From Paragonimus westermani (lineage: Eukaryota; Platyhelminthes; Trematoda; Plagiorchiida; Troglotrematidae), in NCBI GenBank assembly GCA_008508345.1, contig QNGE01000140.1, forward strand, positions 25,561-89,560: a stretch of DNA of 64,000 nucleotides, written 5' to 3'. This document shows positions 11,101 to 22,985 of this stretch, one piece after another. A program made the translations under genes and the position numbers. Position 1 is the stretch's first letter. Each line of letters begins with the position of its first letter. The notes under the pieces were generated by a model. That model made no database searches. It was not told the DNA's origin and saw only the letters and a list, made by a program, of their open reading frames with translations.

Positions 11101-14100
11101 GTCTATTTACGTCATGCAGCGACATATTGTGAACCGTGCTCAGGAAAATCCTGTTAATCAGCTTGCGTTGCATCAGACGTGCAAAAAATCACCTGTGTAT
11201 TCACCGAGTATTCAAGTAAAACCAGTAATGGATACATTTCGTCCGGCCCGTGAGTTTTCTACCCCTACAGTCAACAAATCTGTTTGATTTACCCGAGGGA
11301 ATTGCGGTCGAATAAAATGCCATTCATTTATCATTGATTCCAGGGTACCGATCAAAACAGTGGACTTCGGTCCGAGACATAGTTAGGCGTAATCCAAAAG
11401 GCCGACTACCGAACCATTCGACTTAAGTATCATCAGTGATGGGAATGTTGAGCAAAATGTATCGCAATTCCTAAGGCACTTGTGAACTGTCATATGTTTG
11501 GTTCGAAACGTGGTCAGTACGTAATAACGTTATTCGTGCCACGAGCACACAACGTAAAACGTGTATGCGAATGCCATCTGAAATGTAGAGCCAAGGACAT
11601 TCAACTCGATTGCAGCAATGTGGCTAGGTGAGTCGTGGAGTGCGACTGTCCGATAATGCTCTATACCCACACACAAGACCGAGTAGTCAGTAGGTCCACC
11701 CAGTCAATATCCAGGCCGAGACGCGCAGGCAAGTCCCAGACAGGAAGCAATGCTAAAACAGAATCAGCAACCGTGGTTCGCTTGTAAACATAACTATGGA
11801 GGCAGTACGTCGGGCGATATTTTAGTCAGTAATTCTCGGTCCTACTTCTAGAGCAGAGTCGTGTTCTGACTGAACGTTGCTACCATATTCCGTCTCCTGA
11901 ACGATGATGTTCATCTCAGGCAAAGTGTATTGAGAAACTCATTACCGTCTTAAATGTTAACTTTTCATCTGTTAGTTGACAATATGGGTTTACATGCTTA
12001 ACCCTTCGTTGAAGTTAAGATGATCGTTGTTTGCTATCTATGCCATACTTCTAACTGGACCAGAGAGGCAAGAGGAATAAAGGCCGCCCGAGCTTCAGAG
12101 CAGTATATGCCCTAGTGACGGTGTCGTGTGCCTCAATTAATTCACTGCAGCGCAAGCTAGAGTGAGAACAAACACCACTTTAATCCAGTTATAGTCAAGG
12201 TCAGTGCGTGTACGATTGATAATGCTGTGTGCTCATATAATAACTTATACAGTCTCTAACAATCCACTGGAAACTGTGAGATGGCGTGATGCAGGACTGT
12301 TTTGAAAGACTGCTGCGGCAGGCTCCGAATAGGTGTTCAAGTCCAGAATCACATGCCAAGATACCTGATTAACTAATTTCCGGGCGGCTTTTCTTGCATT
12401 ACCACCGCATCGTACGTGAGGATCGTCGGTCACTCAGTTACTTAACGATGTTTCTCTAGCTTTCGGTTGTATCGGTGTTACCACCTGCTAGACAACGTTC
12501 GCCCATATAGAAACCAATAGGATGGTTCTGTCAGGTCAGCATGACCGACTGTCCAAACCATTGATCACTGGGGTAAATCGTACCTCGGACAAACTCAGTC
12601 AACCGATTATCTTGGGGCATAGTATGAAAAAGTGTATTTACACGACCCGTGGCATCATACACACATGCGTATGGTCATGTGGTTTCGCACGCATGTTTGT
12701 TTGTTTAAACCCGCTTTGAATTTGGTGTCTATGGTCGTGGCTCTATGCCTCGGTGGGACGGAGTGGATAGCGGCTTACTTACCGCACGTGTGGACAATCG
12801 ATTCTACGACCGTCCCACCTGCGCACGAGACTCACTGGGGGTGATGACCAGCTTAAGTTATTACAAATTGGCTTGCAATGTCTTCCACACTGTGCCAAGG
12901 CTTACTATCCTGGCAATCGACATGACCTAGTCAGGTTAACGTGTATGCAACAGGCTTGGGTGTGCCAACACAGAGTTGTATACACAGGGCCAGTGTGTCG
13001 TACCTATCAGTGTGCATGGGCAAAAACAACTGACCCTCGACGCGTACCACGATGATGAGACGGGCACTACACAGTTCGGAATCGGTGTGCATCACTGGGC
13101 TGAAGCGAAGAGAGATGACAGGATGTTCTAAAAATGTGTACTGGTACAATCAGTTCCCACCAACCGACAGATATGTCAAGGTTGCATAGATGAATGAAAA
13201 AGATTTCGAATTCCGAGAACAGCTTGATCAAAATCTGCAGGCTATGCCTTAGTGATCGAGCTACGTCTGGTCGTTTTCAGATGTTATCTAACCGTTCGTA
13301 AGATACATCTCGTCCTTATAAAGCCATGTAGCAAAGCTGTCAGGCCGTATGTGAGATTTCTGCTTTTTTAGTTTCGTTCCATTTCAAGTCATTGTGTTAC
13401 ATTCTGCTGGCTTTTGTTACCAGTAGCAAGGTCGTTGACAAACGCAATCTAGTGTGTTCTTGAAGGTGTAGGTAGTTTGTTCATGGAGATAATCTTGAAC
13501 TGTGCCGTCTTTTTCTCCAAAAGTCTGTGGGCACCATTCACACATGTCAGTTGACTACTCTTCATATTGCACGACAGAATATTCCCTCATATTTAAAAGA
13601 TTGGTTTCTCAATTTGTGTTGAGCCGTTAAATGAAGGCGTTTGGTCCGATTATAGTGCCCAGAATCACGCTGATATTATGAAGGTGAACAGCTGGAATAC
13701 GTTGAGTTGCGCATCACTACTTCGGAATGAAAGGTGTGGTGCAATTCACGTCACACATATGAGCCCAGTGTCAGATCGGTATGTTCGTTGAGGATAAATC
13801 GAATTTTTGAACTTATCACAGAACCGAATCACTATCTTTTTACATCTGACACTGACTGTGACTAGTTTCATCAGGAAGACGATTTTTGTTATTTTGTGGG
13901 TCAAGTGTATGTAATTAATTGTCTTTCCTTTGGTGAATCCCTCGGTATGCAAATGTAGAGTATTCAATTTTCGGGAAGCGTATTGCTGACTTGACTTAGA
14001 TTGAATCCCGATGTCTCAGGAAATGACTTTTGGTCAACTTTCTCAGATGAAAGCCAACCATTGTAAGGATTCCGGTAAACAAGTTCTACATTCGACAGCT

Positions 14101-17100
14101 ATGTCCCATTACAGAATCTGAAGGGAAGGAATTGAATTATCCTCAAAATATTTGTAACCCAGGTTGGATTAACACTGGGACTATGTGATAAACGAGAGTT
14201 GAGGCTTGTTGGCCACCTCCCCTCAACTCTTGCCCCAAAATCATGTTTTTTCTTGGTATTTTGCATCTACCAGACTGCTGAAAAGTAGTGCCTTATCCAG
14301 GCATGTTGTGTTCTCAGGCTGACGTCTGCTCTGTTCGTCACAAGATGCAGCATAGCTCAAACCAGCATGCCAGTGCGTTATAACAGTGCTGACTTACCTG
14401 TAAATGATTATACGTGTGACATAATTGAGCAATTCCTATACTGAGTGGATTCAGTCAGCGCTGTTTGAATTGCGGAATCTGTGCAAACTCACTGTCGAGT
14501 ACTGTCTTTCCAGAGTAAAATTTATTTCGTACGTAGTGTTATACCATAGTGTTGATACCAAGAGGTCGCGGATATTAAGTGTATCCAATCTAAACGAGGG
14601 GGGTAGTGAATTTGTGTGATATTAAGAGCAAGCGAACACCACGAGGGTGTAACCATTTCTTACTAATGGTACCCCATAATATCTACACCTTGTGAAGCAA
14701 AAAAGTTTTATTACCGATAGTTGGCTTTCCCAAGTCTAAATCCAGTGTGGCGCCTTTCGTGCAACTCATTTATAAGTATTCTTTAATGTATCTCGGATAC
14801 CAAGTGGCGACTGGGTACAGTGATTGACATAAAAATGCCAACGCTCCATAGTGAGACCAAACGATTAAGGAGTACCAGTTGTCGCTTAACGTTTTCGCAA
14901 CACGGCTACTTAGTGTCACATCACTGTCCACCAGCGTAAAACTAGAAAACAGCATGACACACCTCAATCGCCATAGGGAAATCGCCGCCGTTCAGTCAGT
15001 CTCTCGTTGATTTGTAAGGCTATTTCTTCGACCTGAAATATTCGTTGCAACCCTTTGACAGCGAGTACAACTGTGTTTATAGCAGTCCACTGAAGTCGTT
15101 TGCTACCCTTACTCCGTTGTGAGGCCCGTTCTGAGTAGAAATCGAGTAAAATGATTTGCAATCCGACTTTTGTTGTCAAGACCTTATTTGCTGTGCAATT
15201 GGAACGGCGGGTAGTGCGCCTGTTGCCACAACCCTTGGTGCTGTGCCGTAAGTCCGCATACGCACGTTCTAAATGGTGTGTCACGTAGTTGGCACAGGAT
15301 GCACGTGGTGATATTTGCTGACGCCGTAGGTGGACCGAATTGGAGAAGTGCACGCCAGTCACCTGGACGCTGATGAAGATGTGCTGTTTGACAGGCCTGC
15401 GAGTGTTCTGGCTAGGCGTTGGGCTCAGCCCACTCAACTATAAGCCAAACTCCGACATACATGTTTGGCGCACCTAACTGTCGCCTGATTAGTTATCCAA
15501 CCAATGCAGACGACCTCATCTAATGGCTAAAGCTCTGGGACAGCCTTTTAGCATACTAAAAATCGCATCGACAGAGGATGAGCGCGTGATCCAAATCCAC
15601 GCATATGCTCCAGTAGGACTGACAAGCCTAGACAGATTCACGCTACATATGACTAGAAGCTGCGTTGTATAACTGATTCCAGGTCTGATCCATGGATTAA
15701 CTCGGCCCTGTGCTGAAAACCATTGCTGAACAAGAAAAGTCGGCATGTGAACAGCGGTTTATTGTGCATCTGCCCGAAAAATTCCACAGCATAAACGAAC
15801 GAAAAAATCTAAACTTGGCAATGCCTTCCCCCTTTCCTCTTTGAAAAGTAAATAGTCTATTATAATTATGTCATTCATTGATGCAGTGTTGTAGATCAAC
15901 CTTAATCTAACAGAATCTCTGATCCGGATAACTTCTTGATCATGAACAGGATTCATAAAACTGACTGGACATGATGCCAGTGAACAACCTTTTGTGCTCC
16001 CCAGGCTTAATATTCCAGTCACAGTCTGCAGTTACAAACCTGGAAAACCATGTTCATTGATTCGATCTACGTATATTTTAACACACAGTGGTGGTGATGG
16101 ACCCGAAAGTAAGTGGTTGATAGTGGTAGGAATAGGAAATAGGACGAAATTATTTTGAACGCAGAGTTTGGGGATTGTATGTTTGGTGCATGAAGTGACC
16201 GGTTTCAGTCAGACCACCACCGGTGATATCAAAACAACGTCGAAAGAGTGTGTTATAGATTTGATTAGAAGTTCACCTAGTTCACACTAGTTACGCTTAC
16301 AAAAACTCACCTTTCGAAAGCCCGACTAGAGAAGACGGTGCGTGTGCCACTGGCGACTAAATTACATTAACTTCCCATTGTAGCAGTGACGCCAGGATTC
16401 TTGGGCCACCATTATAAGTCGTGCGCTTAAGATGACTCAAGATAAGAAATTTGAGTAGGTTAAGCTTTAAGCAACTTGGAGACCATTCAGAAGTTTTTCT
16501 GCAAATCCACTTACTGCGGTACACTTCATCGAGGTAATGGAACAAGTCGTGTACATTATGAAATTCGACAATGTCCTAGTGAAACCATACGGAGGCATAT
16601 ATGCCAAATCCATTTAACATAGGATTGGAAATGATTATTCCAAAATTAATACTGATGAGTTACATTGCAACGTTTATGCCAGAAAACAGTCAAATTGTTT
16701 GTGCTTATCGAATACTCGCTGGAACTATGAATTTGGGATTACGCTACCTTTGCGTTAGAAAGAAGCAAAACGACTGTAGTTTCTGATAACCCATTGAGGA
16801 CTAAATGTTACTTGAACCGTGGGTTTGATCCAGTGCGTATTACCATTAGACAATGACCAACAACAATCACCCCATCTATGTCGTCCAGCTGTAGCCTCTG
16901 AAGCCCAGTTTTGCGGTAGGATCGACATTCATATTTCGAAGGACATTGCGAACGCTACTCCCGTGCAGGTTATACACCTGGACCAGGCGCCGGACACAAC
17001 TACTTGGACTATTGCCTGCTTTTTACAAACATCAAAGGCACTGACCTCGTCGGTGGTAACGCTTGATTTGCTGTTCCGTGGAGCATCACAATCAATGCTG

Positions 17101-19329
17101 ATGCCATTTTGAGTCAGGCTCCTCAAGGAGGTCCAAGTAAACAAGCGCATAACATATCATTTCCGACTAACCTGATCGGCATATCCATTATATTGATCAG
17201 AGCCAATTGATTTTTTGAATGGGCATTCCTGCGATGGTTACAGCCCCACTAATTTGTCATTCAGAGCTGGACTAATAGCTGGGTCATCTGATCACAACGG
17301 CTGATACAAACACTGCATGGCATACCAACACTACCACACTGCGCTGATTCACATGTGTGCACCCAGGCTGTGACTAAAGGAATATCCGTTCTTTGGGTCT
17401 AATTTTCGGACATGATGCACGATGTGTCTCACGTCTGAATCATAAGTCAAGTGTAACAACGGGGCACAGTACCCCTGTGATACCTATAAACACGATCCGG
17501 GCAAGGTTCCCACCACTATCTTGGCACGACTGAATGGACGGTCAGTGAAATATTGTGGCATAGCACGGTTGACTGGATTTCAGGTCCGCCTTGTTGATGC
17601 GAAATGAAAGTGATGCGTGTTGTGCATTCAACATCATCTTCACAGTGGATTTGGGCCTCTTACAATCACGCTGATTGCAATGCAAATATGAAACTTGTGC
17701 AGACACACGAGTCGATAGGATAGTGCGAATCCATAAGAGCCATCAGATTGCCAACAGGTAAGTCCAATATTGCCCGTGCTTCTAGACCCTGGCTGACCTG
17801 GACAACTTGGACAATTTCATTGCCCGGCCTGTGCACTTTTGCCGATTCACGTAGCCAGCTTATACCTGGCTATACCAATTAAGAAAGGAAGTGTATGTTA
17901 GGTTCGATTGTGTCTGTCTGCTCGATATCAAGTGAATCGTATCTGAAGTACACTGATTAAAAGAACCACAACACTGCAACTGCAAATTATATACACACAG
18001 TGCGTCATTGAACATACAAGTCAGGAACATGGTCTCTCTCTTGACTGTCTTGATCTGTTGTACACAGAAGATGTTACTATTATAGTTTGCTAAATCACAG
18101 AGACCTGCTTGGTTATGTACCAGACAAACCAGTTGAATGTATCACTCTAGTCATGTGATCCGACTGATGACTCCGGTTCGGTTTTTCTGAATTTCGAACT
18201 ATGTCCAGGTCCGGATTTGATCGAGGAGGAAATGCTTCAGGTCGACTGGTAACTGCGCCACTTGCTGAAAGAGATATCCAGGATACACAGGATCTTATTG
18301 ACAATGCGACCGAGACTATCCGGAAGCCTGGCACATGCAGAAAGCGCATAATCTAAGAAAAACAGATTGGCCAGCCAGCTCTCATTCACCTGCCGCTCAA
18401 AACCACCGTTGCCTGATCAGAAAATTATCACACATGTTACACGCCTCAACACCATTTTAAACAAAAACACTCATTTGCATACGCTAATGGTCCCGGGACG
18501 CCAATGCAGTGTTCATGTATGAAAATCATCAATTCTTGCCACAGTGCACTCTGAAGTTCCTTCTTATCCTTTTCCTCGGTGAGTTTAATATCCAAATATG
18601 TGCCTCCGCCTGACTACTGACGAGTAGTATAGTGTGATCGTTCATCTTCACTACAGCACTGCGCCAAGTTAGTCCACAACCCCCTCACAGAAAACGTTCA
18701 CTGGTAATGTATATGCCGTCAGGCCAGCTCCAATTTGTTTTAAAAGCAGAGATGTTGCGCTTTTAGACTGATTGTGGTACAAAATATCACCATGACTGAT
18801 GTTTCCGTACGATTACGATGTTACAGCTGGTTAGAGATGTTTGTGTTAAAGCCCATTGGCGACTTGGATCAATTAAATGAAAAAGTGAGTTGGTATGTCC
18901 GTAGTACTGCTGCAATTTCATTCGCACGCTGAAGAAGCAGACAACTAGGTAAAATATGGCTTCACCAGTGAATAAATAATTTCTGTTCATTCTTGGAAGC
19001 TGCCACCAGTTGCACATGGAGCGGACGGTGCATATAGTTTGTTTCATTCGTCCCCAAGACTTATAACGATGATTTATTACAAACGTTTTGTCATCGAACA
19101 AAGAGATTAAGTACGATCGACCGCATAAGATCTGCACTAGAGCTTCTGGTGAACGTTCCGTTTGCGGACGTGTGCCGACCAAATATCCATGAAGCCAGCG
19201 ACCGACTCCAAACCTCATGCGGAGTCGAGGAAGCAAGTCTTCATCATTCTCTCTTGCTAGAGACCACAATGTTGACCATGTGAGTCGCTAGCTGAAACGT
19301 GCTATTGATTGCACTTATTCCGTAGCAGG

Positions 19330-19620
19330 ATTGCGCTTGTTGCTCTCCAACTGCATGCCATGATCGTTCTTTCCCAGGGATCTCTGTCTCCCATATCATT
19401 TATCGTTTCACATGCAGTTACATTGACCCACACACCGGCAGAAGCTTGCAATAGAGGAGAGTGGGACACAACCCTCGGTAACCTGTGCAAGCGGTGACTC
19501 AATGCGGTGTTCGAACAATATGCCGGTGTTTTCGACCCCAAGAAACATGTAATCTCGGCATGTCATGTGGTTAACCATATCACTTCATTTGCCATTCTGC
19601 CACTCAGCAGTAATTCCAAG
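19330..19620 (+). pseudogene. Old PLE GIY-YIG endonuclease remnant
   Basis: Broken plus-strand frames read ISVSHIIYRFTCSY ... TGR, which matches the SVSHVVYQFTCSC ... YIGRT start of the PLE endonuclease. Further on, KKHVISACHVVNHITSF matches the TKHIMETGHVVDPANLF block of the copy at 20690-21082. The second Cys, the YIG tyrosine spacing and the frame are damaged. It lies about 180 bp upstream of the next PLE copy in the same orientation, so the two may be a tandem or nested pair. No RT part was found. Confidence 0.72.
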
Positions 19621-19807
19621 GTGCTTGTGTTTTCCGACAGCACACACTGATCATTCGCTGTCAAAGGGTGATAGCGCAATCGGTCTAGTTGCCGTGGAAG
19701 TGAAACCGTTTATCCCACTCCGATATGCCCTCCTGTGACGTTTTATCGTTTCGCTGTCTTGTCGCTATACTCCAAACTTATAAAACTGAGTGTTAGAAGA
19801 CTTACAT

Positions 19808-19846
19808 CGCGAGATGTTAACATTTCGTTTACTCTCTTCAGTCACG
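19808..19846 (-). ncRNA. Hammerhead ribozyme, intact core, CADPS-sense
   Basis: On the minus strand: stem I CGTGA with TCGCG (five pairs, one a wobble), core CTGAAGA, stem II region GAGTAAAC (one certain G-C pair), GAAA, and stem III formed by ATG/CAT around a TTAA loop. Cleavage is expected after the C at 19813. All invariant core positions are present, unlike the copy at 1424. The weak stem II is a caution. It is an inverted fragment of the PLE tail placed at the 5' end of copy A. Because CADPS is also on the minus strand, the pre-mRNA would contain this ribozyme. Confidence 0.8.
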
Positions 19847-19853
19847 CCAACAT

Positions 19854-20695
19854 TGTTGTTTGACATATGAACATTACCATGTTCTAAAACAACTGCGAGA
19901 AATAAAAGATATGGTTTTCTTCCAGCCAGACAAAGGTTCCGGCACAGTCATCGTGAACAAGGTTGATTATGAGTCAGAATTGAAAGATATCTTAATGGAC
20001 AGAAGAAAATTTCACACGGACAGTACTGCAGACAACAACATTTTGGTAGAGAAACAAATCTCAAGAAAGCTCTAAATCTTATTACTACATGGATATATCT
20101 CGGAACTACAACACAGACAGATGAAGCCAACCGGAACCTGCACACCACAGTTAAGAGGTGCTCCGAAAACACATAAATGTGGTGTCCCGTTAAGGCCAAT
20201 CTTGTGCATGAACAACTCACCGTACCATAAGCTTGCCGGATAGCTTGTGGACATCCTCTACCAGATCCGTCAGATGTTTACTCGTCATTTGTGTACAAGT
20301 TTCCTTCGATCTGGTACGAACTTTACAGAACGTATCTGTGAGTTCAAACAAGATGTATACTATCGACGATGACGCTTTATTTACAAACGTCCTTCTCCGA
20401 GAAACAGTTGACTTTTTATGCGATTTTATTTCCTATCAAAATTGGCCTTTTTGTCTCCCAGTTGATTACCTTAAGGAACTTATACTTTTGTGTACAGGGA
20501 ATATCCGTTTTGATTTCGGCGGATTCTCCTATAAACAAGTTGATGGTGTGGCAATGGGTAGCCCATTGGGCCCTACACTTGCAGATATATTTTTAGGAAT
20601 GATTGAATTAAAACTATCTGATGCTATAGATGGTGCCAGCCTCTATAAGCGATATGTAGATGATATTTTGATNAACTCGCACATTCCCTGTGGCT
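19854..20695 (+). pseudogene. PLE copy A reverse transcriptase, broken
   Basis: The N-terminal part (frame from 19860) has the FFQPDKGSGTVIVNK motif typical of PLE RTs. The next part, RGAPKTHKCGVPLRPI, MNNSPYH, is in another frame and has a TAG where copy B has Trp (ARWLVDIL). The RT core from 20351 reads MYTIDDDALFTNV, VDGVAMGSPLGPTLADIFLG and then the catalytic RYVDDIL. Directly after that, at the ambiguous base 20673, the sequence jumps to the endonuclease, skipping the RT thumb. Catalytic aspartates are preserved but the gene cannot be translated whole. Confidence 0.9.
20673..20673. other. Single ambiguous base (N)
   Basis: The only N in the window. It falls just after the RT catalytic motif of PLE copy A, where about 150 codons seen in copy B are missing. 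A collapsed or falsely joined repeat in the assembly is likely. Confidence 0.8.
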
Positions 20696-21082
20696 GAATT
20701 ACGATTGCTACTCACAACTAGGAGTGTCACTCAGCTTATTCGTAGTCGTGACCTGCCGAAATGTTCTGTCTCACATGTAATCTACCAGTTCACTTGCAGT
20801 TGCGGTGACATCTATATCGGCAGAACAGATCGATGCCTGCGACAAAGAATGGCTGAACATATGCCTAAGTGGTTGATACACGCCATGACGCAACGGACAT
20901 TGGCAGCAGAACGACTGAGACGAGATCCGACCTCATCCATCACAAAGCACATAATGGAAACAGGTCACGTTGTTGACCCGGCCAACTTGTTTCAACTTCT
21001 GTTACATAAAAAGAACCCCCAAATTGCTCGCTTTCTCCAAGGCGATGTTGATCAATACCCACCGTTCGGCTTTGTGTGTTGA
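20690..21082 (+). pseudogene. PLE copy A GIY-YIG endonuclease, near complete
   Basis: The frame includes CSVSHVIYQFTCSCGDIYIG, then RTDRCLRQRMAEHMPKW, and later SSITKHIMETGHVVDPANLF. PLE endonucleases have a Cys-containing CxC insertion before the YIG tyrosine, then GRT, an Arg and an EH pair; all are present. The ORF ends TGT TGA at 21082 and runs directly into the 3' tail. Its 5' side is joined abruptly to the RT core. The domain itself may be structurally intact but lacks a start of its own. Confidence 0.9.
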
Positions 21083-21262
21083 CTCACGCAGTTTGTCTGC
21101 CCTGGAACTGACGACAGTCTTTGTATCATGTAAACCTAATCGTTGGGTGTTTTTTTATTGTGTTGCTAACCGTATGTCCTATATATTCTAATGTCTTACG
21201 TTCGTGATGTATGTCTTCTGTCGCTATTGGTGAACTTGATCAAGGGAACTTAGTGTTTTAAA
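21060..21262 (+). repeat. PLE copy A 3' tail with hammerhead deleted
   Basis: Near identical to 1266-1490, then homologous to the end of copy B (AAGGGAACTTAGTGTTTT). At 21207/21208 the sequence passes from TTCGTGA straight to TGTATGTCTTCT, lacking the 35-nt ribozyme present in the copy at 1424. Confidence 0.88.
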
Positions 21263-21725
21263 TAACTGTGTTTTAAATTACCCACTGGTGAAAATGAACG
21301 AAATACTTGAGTCTTACATTGTATGTCCCTTTGTTGTCTTGATGAACCGGAAAAGGAAACCAAACGTTTCAAACCACGAATCTGCACTCAGTCGTCCCTA
21401 TCACTCATGGCATGCTGCTTTTCAGTTGCAACGGGTTTGGTAAACATTACACTGTTCTGAGTTTAGACCGCCCCAAAATGTTAGGTGAGCACGCAGACAG
21501 TATACAATTTTATCGTAGTCGTTTCAGTTATTTCATAAACAGCTTCGTTGATCGTCATGTTAACAATAGCTCAATGTCACTGCATCACTCTATCTAAGAA
21601 TGAAACACTGCTGAGGTCACCCGCCTTGAAAACATGATCACGTTGATACCAGAATACATGCTAATCGTTAGATAGACGACAGGATATATAGAATCCACCA
21701 TATAAAATCCGCTTTCGCAAGCAGT

Positions 21726-21785
21726 TGGCCTCGGAGTCCGGTGATTGGAACCTGATACCTATTCAAGGATCGTGGGCTCGATTCC
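21726..21785 (+). repeat. tRNA-like promoter module, possible SINE
   Basis: TGGCCTCGGAG (21726-21736) resembles a pol III A box. GGCTCGATTCC (21775-21785) differs from the B-box consensus by one base and is followed by CGGCC, as in tRNA-derived SINEs. Spacing is 38 nt. No acceptor stem can be drawn, so it is not a tRNA gene. The body of the possible SINE (to about 21960) is not recognised. Confidence 0.45.
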
Positions 21786-22531
21786 CGGCCTGCGGGGTAA
21801 CGATGAGACTTAACAAAGCCAAACCAGCTCTTCACCAACCCGCTAGTGATTACGTGGGTCACCTCTGTGTAGCATTCCTTTTTAGCCCCTTCTGGGCAGT
21901 GGTGGATATCTGTTCGTTTAAAGACCAACCACAAACGACTGATCGGTTTCAGCAAAACAGCTTAGGCGAATAACGAAATCTGCCGTATATACTTTGGACA
22001 AACGCCATACGTGATAGAAGTGAACCACCAGTCTACGCAGATGCTTCATTGCCATACCAAGTAAAAAAATATGTAAACAGAACAAAAGTAAGCGGATTGA
22101 AGACAACCGTGCGGGGAAGTTAGGAATACCTGATGTGCGCGCTTTCAAATATTCATGACGCGTGCACCTCAAGCGCGTCAAAAATATGCGACAATAAGCA
22201 TGCGGTCAGGTATAGGGTGACAGTTAGGCAGTAACTACAAGAGATTTTCATGTCGATTTCGTCGACACATCTAAGTAATTAACGGAGTCCGGTTGCTCTT
22301 AATCTTCCTTAACATTCACATACTAGGAAGGTCATGTGTTCCGTATCATGTGAGATAAACGCGACCCACACTTCACAGCTTATCACTAACCATGGCTCGC
22401 CCTCTTTACTGGTTAATCAACTCAACTCTTAAGTCAGCGACAGTGGAACCTACCACAACATCAGTCGGGTGGCATTCGATGAGCTGCCACTGGGGATATG
22501 ATATATGGGGAAATGAATTTTTATCGCTTAC

Positions 22532-22985
22532 CTCTTCACAGCTTCCCTCAACATTTGGGCGCAAAGAACACGGACACGTTCATCAAGGGCTTTAGCTTTG
22601 ACGGGGTCTGGCCAGGCGAGTTCTTGTACAAAGCGCTTGAGTTTATGCAATCGCCAGAGCAGCTCGACCACAGTCTGACAAGCTCGGCTACCGTTCAGGC
22701 CTGGAGAATTACCGGCACATACAAATGTTTCCGAAGGGAATGAAGGCGGACTGCTGCCTAACTGGTTTGGTAGTTCAGTAGAAATTGATGGCCGGCATAC
22801 AACTGCGGAATGACGCTTAGGCCGTGTTGCACTTGTGGACTGATCTTTGGAAGGTACATTCAATGTGCATTTGACTGGCATATCTGGGGAATTGTTTGGG
22901 AAAGGTGCTGAGTTGGTGACCACTAGTGGGGCGTGAATCTTAGGAATGGTTTGGGCCGCACCGTTAAGCATTGTTTCCAGTCGAC
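22532..22985 (-). CDS. CADPS: CADPS exon 7 of window: linker plus conserved helix
   Basis: The longest exon found, 454 nt. Its first two thirds encode a low-complexity Pro/Ser/Thr/Asn-rich linker beginning RLETMLNG. The vertebrate protein also has a proline-rich linker here, of different sequence. The last third is conserved: ACQTVVELLWRLHKLKRFVQ, ELAWPDP, then a VLCAQMLREAVKR segment, against vertebrate LFWKLDALQTFIRDLHWP and ESCVKR. The donor is AAGAG|GTAAGC at 22532. The acceptor chosen is ATCCAG|GTCGAC at 22985 because it completes the Gly codon left by the previous exon. Its pyrimidine tract is weak, so this boundary is the least certain. Confidence 0.9.

Larger units (their letters stand above)
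19799..21262 (+). mobile_element. Penelope-like retroelement, copy A (defective)
   Basis: The order is: an inverted fragment of the element's own 3' tail carrying an intact minus-strand hammerhead (19799-19850), RT N-terminal part, RT core, GIY-YIG endonuclease, and 3' tail (21060-21262) with the hammerhead deleted. Autonomous PLEs encode an RT related to telomerase fused to a GIY-YIG endonuclease, and many carry hammerheads in their pseudo-LTRs. This copy has an in-frame stop, frameshifts and an internal loss of about 150 codons at the N at 20673. It lies antisense to CADPS. Confidence 0.92.
7602..22531 (-). other. CADPS intron of 14.9 kb
   Basis: Holds a hammerhead-like remnant (8117-8170), an old PLE endonuclease piece (19330-19620), a PLE copy (19799-21262) and a tRNA-like module (21726-21785). 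Between 8171 and 19329 I recognise nothing. Its longest open frames (14964-15437 and 18787-19269, both minus) have no similarity I can name and are within chance length. Confidence 0.65.

Noticed and set aside
14964..15437. 157-codon minus-strand open frame
   Set aside because: Arg/Thr-rich with no domain or motif seen. Length is within chance expectation. No splice context is convincing.
16515..16575. Exon-like segment on the minus strand (CTAG acceptor, GTAAGT donor)
   Set aside because: It lies between CADPS exons that already join without a gap in the family alignment, and has no similarity of its own.
18787..19269. 160-codon minus-strand open frame
   Set aside because: No family recognised, begins with TTG rather than ATG, and a few open frames of this length are expected by chance in 64 kb of six frames. 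It lies in a CADPS intron whose flanking exons already join in phase.
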